A stretch of 64,000 nucleotides of DNA from Misgurnus anguillicaudatus. Its lineage: Eukaryota > Chordata > Actinopteri > Cypriniformes > Cobitidae. Each line of letters begins with the position of its first letter. The first letter of the stretch is position 1. Positions 50,032 to 62,059 of the stretch are shown here, in pieces. The translations under genes were made by a program, and so were the position numbers. A model generated the notes under the pieces. That model was not told where the DNA came from, ran no database searches, and saw nothing but the letters and a program-made list of their open reading frames with translations. The stretch covers positions 27,889,501 to 27,953,500 of the forward strand of contig NC_073348.2 of the NCBI RefSeq assembly GCF_027580225.2, given 5' to 3'.

Positions 50032-50220
50032 ATTAAAAAGAAACGTTTTTCCCATCTACCATTGCAATTCTGAATTAACAGAATTATTTTATGTAATGAA
50101 CAGTTTGTAGACTCAAAGGAAGAAAATATTAACTTTAGCATATGTGAATTGTATGTTAATGGCTTTTTGATGCTTCTTTATATAGAGTTAAGAATTATAA
50201 TCCTGTATACAGTAAATAAA
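50032..50220 (+). terminator. wdr74 poly(A) signals
   Basis: ATTAAA at 50032-50037 and AATAAA at 50215-50220 give alternative 3' UTRs of about 0.25 and 0.43 kb. Confidence 0.6.
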
Positions 50221-50905
50221 AATACCAACTTTTACTAAGTTAAGAAGAGAGCATCAATCTGTGCTAGTTAAAAGACAGTAGCCTTGACTTTGAATGGGTA
50301 TACATACCTTTGCTGTGTGGGTGTGTGCGCGCACACTGTTTCAATCTTGACCATTACGCTATGCACACTTAAACACACCCTATCCTAGCCCATTCTCTGA
50401 TAAGATAAGGGTCATCTTGGTTTGGCAAAGAAACCATGGACATTGTAAATGAGTCAGTTTTGTAGCTAATGACTGACTTATTTTTTATCATGCTTCCAAA
50501 ATGAATCTGTAGACTTCAAACATGTTGGTCTTATGACACTGAAGTTACTTTGTTTGCCAGTGCTAAGTAATCAAATTAAATTACAATGTACATTTAAATC
50601 TACAAGAACACACTGTAGTTATTTTAAAGGATTGCATGAATATCATTATGGGGATTTGGGCTTTATATGTTAGCAATTTTGAAGATGTTCAGTATAAGTG
50701 GGTAACATCTTACATGATGTGACACTTTAAGATAGAAACCAAGTAATTGAAAGGTAAAGCAGTTGTAAGGAGCAAAGGGCATAGACATGGAGAGGGGAAA
50801 AGCAGTATAACTGCATGAGCTGAACTTGAAGACCTTGCAGGATGGATACACATGTCATGATTGCTGACTGGCATTTACAATTTAGTAGTCTCAGAATTTA
50901 GTTAA

Positions 50906-51256
50906 AGGGATAATTTACTTTAAAATGAAAATCCTGTCATCATTTACTCATCCTCATGTTATTCTAAACCTGTATGAATTTCTTTTTTCTGATGAACACA
51001 AAAGAAGATATTTTGAGAAATGATGGTAAACACACAGCAGTAAGTGACCATAGACTTCCATAGTAGGAATAAAAAAAATATGATGGAATTTAATGGGTAC
51101 CGTCTGTGTGCTTACCATCATTTATCAAAATATTTTCTTAGTCATTTATCACAATACTTCCAAAATATTTTTCATATTTTTTTATTCCTACTATGGAAGT
51201 CAATGGTCACTTACCTGCTGTGTGTTTACCATCATTTCTCAAAATATCTTCTTTTT
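50906..51256. mobile_element. TTAA MITE (GGGATAGTTCACCC family), 3'-truncated
   Basis: TTAA at 50902-50905, then AGGGATAATTTAC. Contains two inverted blocks around TGATGGTAAACACACAGCA. The terminal repeat on the right is missing. Confidence 0.7.
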
Positions 51257-51492
51257 AATGTTTAATGTTGACCTTGACTGCTTGTATGAATGTATAAAGC
51301 CTATATGTGTTTTGGGGCTTTGTAAAGAGATGCAGTAACTGCATAAAAATCTTAAATATCTACTTTATAGAGGAAAAACTATCCCCAGAAACAAAATCAA
51401 CACATCCAGCCTTATGCTTAATCAAAATTAGATTCCCACATGTCAATTTTAGGTTGCATCTGGCGAGTTAAAGTAGACTTATTACATGTTAA

Positions 51493-51763
51493 AGGGATAT
51501 TTCACTTGACAATGAAAATACTGACATCATTTACAAACCCTCATGTTGATCCACACCTTTATAAATGTCTTTGTTTTTGCTAAACACAGAGGAAGATATT
51601 TGTAATCAAGCATGAACCAGAAGCACAATTGACTTTCATAGGAAAGAAAAATACTATGGAAGTCAATGGTGCTCAAACATGGTTACAAACATTGCTAAAA
51701 AATATCTTCCTTTGTGTTCAGCAGTGCAATTTTTCACTTTTCTTTTTTAGGTGAACTATCCCT
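51493..51763. mobile_element. TTAA MITE (GGGATAGTTCACCC family), complete
   Basis: Starts AGGGATATTTCACTTG and ends GGTGAACTATCCCT. TTAA at 51489-51492 and 51764-51767. Confidence 0.82.
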
Positions 51764-52431
51764 TTAAGGATTTCCACCTGCCCAAAGTTTTTGGTCTGTT
51801 TTTAGGCGGATTAGATTTTTGTGGTACGTTTTTCAGCACCTTTTTCAAGTGTTTGACAATTGAAATTCTTTCACACAGTACACACTCCTGCTCTTTAACC
51901 TAACAATGGCAATAATTAACCTTCTTCTCCAAGCACTTTATTATCCTGTTATAAAGTCTTGGTTTTCATTCCTTGATCAATGTTTAGAGTCCATAGTCTT
52001 GATCATGCAACATTACCTCATTTCTGTGCTATTACAAGTAATTTAGTGAGTGTAACCTAAATGACACCTTCACTGGTTTATTCTTCACACACACACACAC
52101 AATTGAGAGGAAACAGCATGTAAACAGGCTAATGTTGCATAAGTATGATATTAGCCATCAAACAATTTTCATGAATAACACAAGTAATATAAAATTGAAG
52201 CTTTTACTCCCTCTAGTGGCTATTTAGGTTTATGCTAAAGTGATAAAAAATAATGGATGCCTTATTTGTGTGCTCCATTATATTTTAAATAAAACAATAA
52301 ATTAAAAGTGATGTTTTCAACGTTTTAAAATATATATAAATGTATTGTTCTGCACAAAATGTGGTCCTGAGCTAATCTAAGTCCATAGGTGTCCAGGATG
52401 TTGGATTTGAGGGGCAGGGCCACAATGATGT

Positions 52432-52465
52432 TAAATATTGACGGGGAGTGTAATTATTAACTAAG
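52432..52465 (+). promoter_or_regulatory. HNF1-like and forkhead-like sites upstream of pri-miR-194/192
   Basis: TGTAATTATTAAC at 52449-52461 matches 11 of 13 positions of the HNF1 palindrome GTTAATNATTAAC. TATTGAC at 52436-52442 is a FOXA-type core. Both lie about 60-100 bp upstream of the presumed first exon. HNF1A control of the mammalian miR-194-2/192 promoter is established; use here is inferred. Confidence 0.55.
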
Positions 52466-53966
52466 CTTCAACTCCAGATCACTTTTAAACCTCTTGGCCT
52501 CTCTCTGACTGACATTGCACCGCCGACTGAAGCACACCTCTCTTTGCCTCTCTTTGTGCTGCTGCTAACTTTGAAGTTTTTTGTTTAATTTTTTTATTTA
52601 TACATTTGCTTTCAATCTATCTTTTAGTCTGTATGCATTTGTCCTCTCTTCTTTACAAAGTTTTGCTTGATTTTCTTTGAAACACCTGACTTCAAAAGCC
52701 TGGGCTCTTGTGAGAAGACCTGTGAAGGTAAGTTTTGAATGAAATTAAAGTGGTGGGAATATTTGTACTAGGCATGAAATGCAAGTATATAAATAGTTAT
52801 ATAACTCCTTGTATTAACTATAACTATAGATAAAGTGAGGAAAAGAAACCTCATTGATTCATGTGGGAAATTACAATGCTACAGTTTGAGAGTGTTTGTA
52901 AAAGCCTAGATAAATATTCTAATGTAAATACACCTGCATTGTCTAATAAGGATCTAAATGCCTTTTAATGATACATACAACTTTGTCAAAAGGCCTGTGT
53001 TCAGTCTTCAAGCATTTAAAATATATATTTAAAAAAAACTGTATTAAAAAATGACAGAGTAAGCAACCTTATATTATTTCTCTATGCTGTAGTTAAATAA
53101 ATAAACCAGCGTGTTATTAAAGTTCAGGTAAAAATATATAGTGGTCTGTAACGTGTTATATTCTTGACTGTACTGAAAATAGGTTTTGTAGATCTGAATA
53201 AATCAATGTATTACTTAGACATAAAGTATAATTGCAATATGAAATTGTGATAAAATGAACCACCTACACGAGTTATCATTTGTTTCTCTCACACTGCATA
53301 AATGTTGGATACCCAACTATGTGAAAGATAATGGATAATTCATAAAATGATAAACTATGGCAGATAACACACATGGACTCATCCGGCGTGTGTCCCCTTT
53401 AATGACTTTATTATGCTGTTTTCCAAAGGTAGCAAGCAGTGGGAGTTTTACAGCATGTCAAAGTCTAAAATATCACATAAACGAAGTATCCCGCGTGAAA
53501 AAAATAGTTATTAAATGTTGGTTTGGTCAAACTCGTGACTCAAATAAAAAGGAAGTGATACGAGCAAAATTAAGACATAAAAGAAGATCAATTATTAAGA
53601 GACACACCCTGTTTTTCTCTAGGCCGCCATACAAATTCTGACGAGCGCTTTTGTGTTGACTGCCATCATAAAATTGCTGTTATCAAGATCGGTCTTAGCA
53701 CTTTGGACGTGCTGTTGGCCAATGATGGAGTCTATGGCATGCCATAAAGATGAGAAAGAAACAAGGGGTCAAAGTCATGAGCCATCATAACTCTCACGTG
53801 TTCTTAATGGGAGTCATTAACCCATACCCAAATCCAGATCTGACCTCTCTTTTTCTCTCTGTTTCATTTCAGGTGACAAAAAAACCCTTTTAAGGAAAGC
53901 ACCTGCCTTGGGTTTGAGGGAATGAACTTCCTCTTGTTTTCCACAGGGGGCGTGGTTCCACAGACC

Positions 53967-54050
53967 TGGTACTGGCTGGTTGTAACAGCAACTCCATGTG
54001 GAAGGTTTGTGTCTTCCAGTGGAGCTGCTGTTGCGTGCAGATAGTCACCC
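53967..54050 (+). ncRNA. mir194: mir-194 precursor
   Basis: The mature 5p arm at 53981-54002 is identical to the conserved vertebrate miR-194 as I remember it (seed GTAACAG). The 3p arm at 54016-54037 begins CCAGTGGAGCTGCTGTTG. The two arms pair over about 20 bp with a GGTTTGTGTC loop. Located 177 nt upstream of miR-192, on the same strand. Enriched in gut and liver in vertebrates. Confidence 0.97.
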
Positions 54051-54166
54051 TTATTTGTCCTCGTGAGAATATGCAGTGCTGATTTTTAAAACAGTTTTAA
54101 AGAGTGACACCTAACACCTTGTAAATGTACATTTACTAGCAGAAAGCTTGTTTAACCCAGTGTCTA

Positions 54167-54248
54167 GGACACAGGGTGATGACCTATGAATTGACAGCCA
54201 GTGTTTGCACTACAGCTGCCTGTCAGTTCTGTAGGCCACTGCCCTGTT
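54167..54248 (+). ncRNA. mir192: mir-192 precursor
   Basis: The mature 5p arm at 54179-54199 starts ATGACCTATGAATTGACAG (seed TGACCTA). The fish form begins with A where the human form has C. The 3p arm at 54216-54237 starts CTGCCTGTCAGTTCTGTAGG. CAGGG (54173-54177) closes against CCCTG (54242-54246) at the base. Confidence 0.97.
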
Positions 54249-54299
54249 TGCCCTGCTAAACACACACTGATTTGTACCCCATGAAGAGAATGCAGGAAA

Positions 54300-56560
54300 C
54301 GTGTATTTGACTCATATTTGTGTAAATGAACGTACAACTGGGCTGAAGAAATGAAAAACAACCTGAAGCATTAATAAGGAAATATACATTTGGGTGCATG
54401 TTATACAATTATTCTACATGCAGTATTGTTGTATTTAATTGTGGTGGAACATTAAATGACTTTAAAGTTGTTGTCAGTTACTGACAATTAAATAAATTTT
54501 TCTCAATAATTGTGATTAAGTAAGTTATTTGTTGTATTTACTTATTTTATAACCTTTTTTAAAAAAAATACAATATTGTTATAAATTAAAATGATCTCAG
54601 CCTTAGCATCATACAGTATTTTTTCATGAATCGTCACTTGAATGCGATACTTGAGCCTCACCCACACATGACCTAATTAATTCAAAGCAAATATCCAGTA
54701 AATATCAGAATGGTTTCACTTTCAGTTTTGTTCTGCTGGTGCTTTTTCTGCTATACAATGAAGTTATTGTTGAGTCAGTTCCAGGCATGGAAGGACTCCA
54801 ATGATATAAATTAGCATATGGTGGCAAGACAGCAAAGGACACTTTATTGAGGACTGCTTGCATTGCAGTCCATTTTAATCAGACGTAAAAGGTTTTACCA
54901 ATATATTAAATAATCACATAACTTAAATAAATATTTAAAAACTACGTTGATTATATATAACACACTATGTAACTATACAGTATATTTGACATACGCATTC
55001 ATATGACAGAGGAGAGTTGGCTCCCCCAGCTGGTCCCCTGAGTCACATTTTTTCCCACCATTCGCTGAAGAGTTTTTTCCTATCTTTCCATATTTGGCTT
55101 CCTCGCTGTCGACTTTAAACATTAAGGGATGGTGTCCCGGACGTGGGGTTATCCTAGTCCCAGACTAAAGTGCATGTTTGAGAGCTGCCTTAATTTAAAA
55201 AAACATATTGCATATATTAACATACATGTGTGCCATGTTTGTAAAAACTACTTAAATGTCCTAAAATAAGGATTAATCTAAGCCCTAATCTATTAAAACA
55301 TAATTTTTATGGCATATTTTCTGTAAATATGCTTTTAAACATGTACTGTTAAAAGTGCTATACAAATAAACTGACTTGACTTGAATCCTGGTTGGTTGAA
55401 CAAAAAGATAACAGATAAGAAAACAAGCAAAGACATGATAAAGAAACAAGGAGACAGATAAAGGTCATTGCATCATTCCGCAGAAAACATTTTCACTTTC
55501 AGAATAGTGACAGCTGGTGAAAGGGATCTGTTCTCCGGGAACTTCCCATAAACATCAGGGATTTCTGAAAGACAAAAACACTTTCATTTTCACTCTCTAA
55601 TATACTACAAAGATGAACTTTTACAGCAAGCTCGGGATTTTGGTGGTTGATTGTGACTCCTAATCCCACGCAAAAAATTCTGGGTATTTTACATCATTTC
55701 AGCCTCACAATTATATGATGACTACTACAGAAACTTTTCTATAGAGGGTGCAAGTATAGGACAGTGTTATATATGGCACAAATTCAGACCAACAACTGTT
55801 ACTCTCTTCAGGACAAATATAGCAGCCATTAAGTTACATGCTTACCCCCATTTACCAAAACTAGAGTTATGAGTCTTCTTCTGTTGTCCCACAGGAAAAA
55901 TGCTGTAGTAGTGTATTCACTATTGTACACTGTAGTAACATTCCTAGACACTATGGGGCGTTTCCCAGACAGGGTTTTGATGAAGCCAGGACTAGGCCTT
56001 GGGACAATTAAGTCGTTTTTACAAACATACCTTAAAATAAACGTTGCTGGTGAGCATCTTAAAACAAAACAATGACATTGATATATTTTAAGTTGTCAGA
56101 GACATTTTAGTCTGGGAAACGCCCCATTAGCGTTTTTGAAACTTACCGTAGTAAATAATAAATATTATTTATTCTAGGTACACCGTATTTACCATAGTTA
56201 ATACTACAAAACATTATAGTATACATTAATAAAAGTGCAGTTGTTACTGTAGCTATATACTACATTATACAATTGATTATAGTAAATACAAGAGTATTGT
56301 TCTAAGTGGATGTGAATTCACTACTGGTGGGCAACATTAAATTTGATGTAAATAAATGTTAAATAAAATCTTTTGTTATTACCAACAGTAGGTAAAATGT
56401 CGATTTCTATTCAGTAATGTGGTCCTTTAAATAACCTATTAATTAAATACCGTATTGGTTTATTCATTTTACGCTTTTCTTTCATTCATTATTTACAATG
56501 TGAGTACTGGAAACAAGTTTCATGATTCACACTGCCAGATAAATTGGGGAGGGTCGCAGC
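54300..56560. other. miR-192 to ehd1 intergenic region
   Basis: AT-rich. Contains an inverted GGGGCGTTTCCCAGACAGG (55955) / GTCTGGGAAACGCCCC (56112) pair bounding a MITE of about 170 bp (55955-56127), and TAGTAAATA-type repeats at 56130-56300. No gene recognised. Confidence 0.45.
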
Positions 56561-56982
56561 TTTTATTTTGGAAACTCCCTGAAGTTCCGGTCCGTATACG
56601 CATAGTGCGTACAGCGAGGAGCGAGCTCATACTGATACGCGCAGAGTGCTCGCGCTGTGTGGGACGCTCAAGAGACGCTTCAGTGTCTGTGCGATGCTTT
56701 CGGACTCTCCGGCGGATATCCAGAAAAGCAACACATTCTGACTAATTTCAATTTGATTTAGAGGAGAAAGTCAAAGTTCGGCGAAAATATTTATTAATAA
56801 AAAACTGCCAAGTGAAAAACTGACAGTTCTGGGCGCTGACAGACCGCTGTGCTTGATATTGGACCGTTAATTTATAGCAACCGCAGGACTGAGCTGCCAA
56901 GATACCAGTCAAGAACTTTTACACCAACACGAAAGTGTTTCTTTCTCTCTCTTAAAGAAGTTTACTCCACGAATTTTACAAC
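56560..56982 (+). promoter_or_regulatory. ehd1 promoter and 5' UTR
   Basis: A GC-richer, CpG-containing island (GTCCGTATACGCATAGTGCG, GGAGCGAGCTC, GCTCGCGCTGTGTGGGACGC) precedes a long leader without an ATG that would extend into the coding exon in frame. Transcription start not identifiable. Confidence 0.45.
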
Positions 56983-59900
56983 ATGTTTAGCTGGGCGAAC
57001 AAGGACGGGAAGAAAAAGGATCCCGAACTATTTCAGACTGTTTCTGACGGGCTGAAGCGACTCTACCGGACCAAATTATTTCCTTTGGAAGACACGTATC
57101 GCTTCCACGACTTTCATTCCCCGGCTCTGGAAGACGCTGATTTCGATAACAAGCCCATGGTACTTTTAGTGGGCCAGTACTCTACGGGAAAAACCACTTT
57201 TATTCGGCATCTCATGGAGCAGGATTTCCCCGGAATGCGCATAGGCCCAGAACCGACCACCGACTCATTCATTGCTGTGATGCATGGGGACCAGGAGGGG
57301 CTCGTCCCGGGCAACGCTTTAGTGGTTGACCCCAAAAAACCTTTCCGCAAACTCAATGCCTTTGGAAACGCCTTTCTGAATAGGCGAGAGCTATATGCAC
57401 TTTCAATAATTTAGGTGTTGGATAATAAACTAAAATTTTTGAAAAATAAATTTAAAGGGACCGCACTATTGTGTCGCACAGTTTCCTCATGGTTTCAGCT
57501 GTGTAGGGTGTTGTTTTTGTTGAGTCTTTCAGAGTTTTGTTTCACACAGCTCAGCATTACTTTATCCAAATGAAATATAATGATGGGAACATAAAAAAAA
57601 ACAGGGTCAGCAGGGTGTTCATGCTGTGTTGAGTTTACTGCACTCTTTGAACTTCTGCATGCATAAGTGCCCTTGTCAGCTGTAACTTAGATTGTAAGGG
57701 TGGAGCTTTCACAGTAGTAAAATTTAAGTATTAGTGTACCATTGATCAGGCCATTGAAGATAAAGTATATTACTGTGATCTGTTTATTCTTAATTGTGGT
57801 TCATTTGAGCACAGAACAGTTATGTTTGTGGATTTGAGGTATATCATATGTTCCCTAGAATTAAAACCCACAACCTTTGCCTTGCTAATGCAATGCTTTA
57901 CCAATTAAGACGATAGCGGATCACAAGTGATCCAGTCTCTTGGTTTATGAAGACTTTGATTTGCTGCCAAACTTTTGTTATACCCATCACAAATCTTTAT
58001 TGGTTGCCACATCAGCCTTATTTTCTGTGCACACTTTGTCTAATCCTTGGTTCCCCCTTCTGAGAGGAATGTCAGCTGACACTGGTTTTGACAGCTGCTG
58101 GAGCCTTCAAGGGTCTTTTTTAACAAGCTCCTGGGGAATGGGGCCCTCCATAACATATGACAGGAAGAGGGGCAAGATGAAGTTTACAATTGTGTATCAG
58201 TTTAGTTCAATTCACAGTTGCCTTCAAAGACATGTGTCACACATGTCTGTTAAATTGACTGTTAGTAAGCCGAATTAAGTTCAGCGAGGTGGGCGTGTCT
58301 ACTTTTCAAGTCTAGTACTACACGTTTCCTTTCGAATTGTGTCGTTGGAGACCCTGCATGGGATTTTCTCCATGCTGGTCAATGCTTGACTGAGAGGGAT
58401 CATGTTATGCACAGATCATATTTATACCTCAACAGGCCCGGGCCGGCAGAATGTGTTTTATTCTACGAAAACGTCCTTGAATATGAAATCCTGGAATGAA
58501 TGCTAGTTTGAGCTTTGGTTTGTGCTGAAGGTTCACAATTCAGTCATGACTTGGGAGGAGTTAAGGGTTTCATTCACCTTGACAAGGTGTATTTGTCTAA
58601 GGTCGAATAAGGGTTTCTTGAGTTAGTTGGCTTTTCTAAACACCGTAATTGATTGATGTAAATTATGGATCGAGATCATAAGGTTTCTTTATTAATTATT
58701 TTAACAAAAAATATTGTTATTATTTGCTCACCGATATCATTCCAAGTCTTTGACTTTTTGTGAAATGCAAAAGAAGAATAAAATGTTCTTGTCACATATG
58801 TCCATATAAAAATTTTGACAGATTTTTGTCAGAATTTTGTCCAAACAAAAGATTTTGGCACTTCTAGTTTGGCCCGTGTGACTTGGAGATTTGCCTGTGA
58901 AAAGATAGTAAAGGCCTGACTCGGCTAAGAATTCCCCAGCCCAGTCACTGCACGGATAATCTTGGGAACTGACTAAGCAATTTCCGAGGCTTCTTTCGTA
59001 TGGGCTCCCACCTAAAAGTGTCCCCTGCTCATCTCTCTGACCCCAGCTTCCTTTATATTATTCTGGCTATTGCTTATCAAGCATAATAAAACCGTTTCCC
59101 AGCGATTTCACTGTGACCTTGTCGCAGAGGTTAAAGGGTAGCTTGAAGGTGATTGGCAAAGAATTCAGGTAATATTTTTCGTCGTACTGTGTGTATGTGT
59201 AACTTATGCCCACCTTTTTAGCTGTAGATTCTAGGTACACATTAACCACATGGTTGTTCATAGTTTAATGCTGATGCCCCGCCTTTGTGCTGGTGTTCCT
59301 CCCCACTGTAGTACTACTCCGTAACTTGAGTATAAGCTTATGCAGTGCAGCTGCGTTCATTGTTTTCCATTGAATATGGAATTGTGAAACATAATTGCAG
59401 ACGGTCCCTCTATCCTGCCAAGAGCTAAACTCAAATGTCTGTGATTTGCGCAAAACCTTGTATATGGTATTGTAACCATAACCATAACCACTGAAGATTA
59501 ATTTACTGTCATTTATCAGTATAGCTGGTGCTGCAGAATACATTGGCTCTTACTACCAGGTCTCTCTGTGTTTAGTCATTTAAATTCCTGCATGGATTTT
59601 ATGCAAGTTAAAGTCATGTAAGCATCTGGTATTTCAAATATTTCTTGAATGAACTACACACAAGGGATGAATTTGCCTATAAAGTGAAACGCACCCTGAA
59701 TATAACATTAGCAGGTGGTTTAAAACTTAGAAATTATTGTTTTTCTTAGGGACCATGATGTTATGGTGTGACTTCTTCAATGCAGGCTATTTAGTTACTC
59801 TTTATAAGCAGTCAGTCCTTACTGTCTTACTAAAAGTTAATGGACAAAGTGTGGTTCTAAGTCTGGTGTGTATTATAACTTCTTCTTTTTAAAACACAAA

Positions 59901-61364
59901 AATAACCAGCTGACACAGATGCGGCTCATGCCTGTGGCCTAAACTTTATTTGTGGCTTTTTTATCCACAAATTTGTGGTCACATTATTGTGAAACCAATG
60001 TGGTTTGCCGTGATAGGGAAAGAAATTACTATTGTTACATTTAGATTTGCCTCAAACATGATCTGAATGTTTTGATGTAGAGCACTTGTTGCATAACCTT
60101 GGAAGTCAGAGTTTAAATGATGAAATGGTTAAAACATACTAGTCGTAGTTTCCAAAACCTTTCCAAATGTTATTTGAATAGGCAAGATTTCAAAGAACAA
60201 TAGTCCAAAAGGTTATCTACAGGGATGTACATTTGATTTGAAGTGGATTATTTTACACATGTGCATTTAGCAAACCATGCAGGCTATTCGTGTTGGCAGT
60301 TTGCACACTCATTCCTACTGTGAGTTATTGTGGATCAATTGGTAGAGCATTAGCAGTTCAAAAGGTAATGGGTTTGAACACATACATAATGAAAACGTAC
60401 TGTAAGTCATTTATGCAAAATGCATAAATGTAAATCTCCAGATTTTAACCAATGGCTATTAGCGTCATGCTTGGCCATTTGAGCTACCGGAAATCAGTAG
60501 TGGCTATTTGCATGGATGTAAAATATTGATTTGGTTAAAAGTCTTTAATTAGTTTGCTTGTACAAGCCACATTAGTTATACAAGATGCACAACACAAGCA
60601 AGCACAGCTATAGGAAACAAAGATTGCTTTGATGAGTGCTCTGTAAGACATTGTTGTTATCTAGAGCGGTCATTTGAACACTAAATGCCACAATTTATCA
60701 GTCAGAATCAAATATTCCAGACAGCTGTATAGCAACTGGATGAATGAGATATTTGGATCTGTTCCTACACAACATGGTTGGCTTTATGCTAAAAACATCA
60801 GGCAAAATTATACAAACGGTCTTTGTCAACTTGGTAGTGTGAGTGGAATGCAAGCAGAAGGGAAATGTGGCTTAGGACTGGCTGAAGTCAAGATAGTATA
60901 TAGAGGGAAAAAAATGATGGCACTTGTTCTGGAAAACTGGTGGAGGAATATGAAAAATGTGTAGGGGGAATGCAGTAGTGGGAGCTTGAAGATTTTGTAT
61001 GTTTTTGTATGACTGAAATGTGCTGGTATGCTAAAGACATGGAAAAGATATCATACCAATCTGAATACGTAGGATGGAACATGAAAAACAAACAAAAAGA
61101 TAAAGAGTAGGGATTGGGTCACGGAAAAACTTGGGAGCAGGAATTTGAAGATTTTGCCAGCAAGAAGGGATTTCCTTTTAATAGTTATTTTGCCCTATAA
61201 AACATAACAGATCATTTAAATTATGCTTGGTGTTTCTCTGTTTTAATGTCTGATTCTCGTTTTCAGGTTTGTATGTGCACAGATGCCAAATCCAGTGTTG
61301 GAGAGCATCAGCATCATAGATACTCCTGGTATTCTTTCCGGAGAGAAGCAAAGAATCAGCCGAG
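56983..61364 (+). CDS. ehd1: EH domain-containing protein 1, first two coding exons
   Basis: EHD1 is a dynamin-related ATPase that oligomerises on and remodels tubular recycling endosomes. Exon 1 is 56983-57383 and exon 2 is 61267-61364, together 166 residues; the remaining exons (helical region and C-terminal EH domain, about 370 residues) lie right of the window. The start gives [17 protein letters not shown], as in EHD1/EHD3. The P-loop GQYSTGKT is at residues 64-71, and switch motif [16 protein letters not shown] is in exon 2. [20 protein letters not shown] and [15 protein letters not shown] segments are family hallmarks. EHD3 is the closest alternative; proximity to wdr74 and miR-192/194 favours EHD1. 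Whether the a or b paralogue is unknown. The exon 1 donor is GC rather than GT. Confidence 0.9.
57840..57920 (-). repeat. tRNA-derived SINE (fragment)
   Basis: Reverse complement of the SINE seen at 25598 (AATTAAAACCCACAACCTTT...GCATTGCTAATGC pattern). Lies in ehd1 intron 1. Confidence 0.55.
60330..60435 (+). repeat. tRNA-derived SINE
   Basis: GGATCAATTGGTAGAGCATT A-box region, TGGGTTTGAACAC B-box remnant and GTACTGTAAGTCATTTATGC tail. Confidence 0.65.
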
Positions 61365-62059
61365 GTTGGTGTTTGCATTGCCCTCTTTATTTCCGTCATG
61401 GCCTTCTTGTCTTCCTCTCTCTTAAGACAATTAGACCCAAAACCCCCATCTTCCTTTTCTTTACTGTCCTATGACTTCCCTTCCCGTAGTTACCCCTAGT
61501 TATTCTGTGTCCTATTAATATAAGCTTTATTTGCATACTTAACTGTGTGTGTAAGTGTATTTTTTGCTTACATTGCTTACAGTCATTAAACCCATGGCCT
61601 AAGCAAAAGAGAGAGGTTTATTAAGTTTTCCGGTGCATTACCATCATAGGAGGGAAGTATTTTTAGTTCCCCTGTTTGCATTACAGCACAACAAACTCAC
61701 GCTCCTTCCATAGGCTCTTTTCCTGTAGGAAGGAAAGGAAGCTCAACACATAATACATTTATCGTGACAACTGGGCTGTCCGTTCCCATCAAACACTATG
61801 ATCTGTCTGCACTTTTTCATTTCTGATGAATTGCGGCCGGTCACTTACAAATATCTACTTGATGTTACGAAGCAATGCGTTTTTAAGAGCAACTTAAAGC
61901 TGCAATCTGTACATTTTTGGGTTAAAAATAAACAAAAAGCAGTTACTCAACAAGTACATAAAAATTTAATGTGTTTAATCTGTCTCTTTACCCATCATAA
62001 TCTTACAGGAATTTGTATGTATTTAAATAGTTGACTAATTTGTATAAATTTGTATAAAT

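Larger units (their letters stand above)
52500..54300 (+). ncRNA. Presumed primary transcript of miR-194/miR-192 (two exons)
   Basis: No conserved reading frame. A pyrimidine-rich first exon (about 52500-52727) ends GTGAAG|GTAAGT, a strong donor. A strong acceptor, TTTCATTTCAG at 53862-53872, opens the second exon, which carries both microRNA hairpins at 53967-54050 and 54167-54248. The transcript start and the 3' end are guesses. In mammals the same pair is made from a spliced non-coding host RNA. Confidence 0.6.
57384..61266. other. ehd1 intron 1
   Basis: 3.9-kb intron with GC donor and TTTTCAG acceptor. Contains SINE copies at 57840 (-) and 60330 (+). Several open frames of 60-112 codons show no family resemblance. 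Confidence 0.6.
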
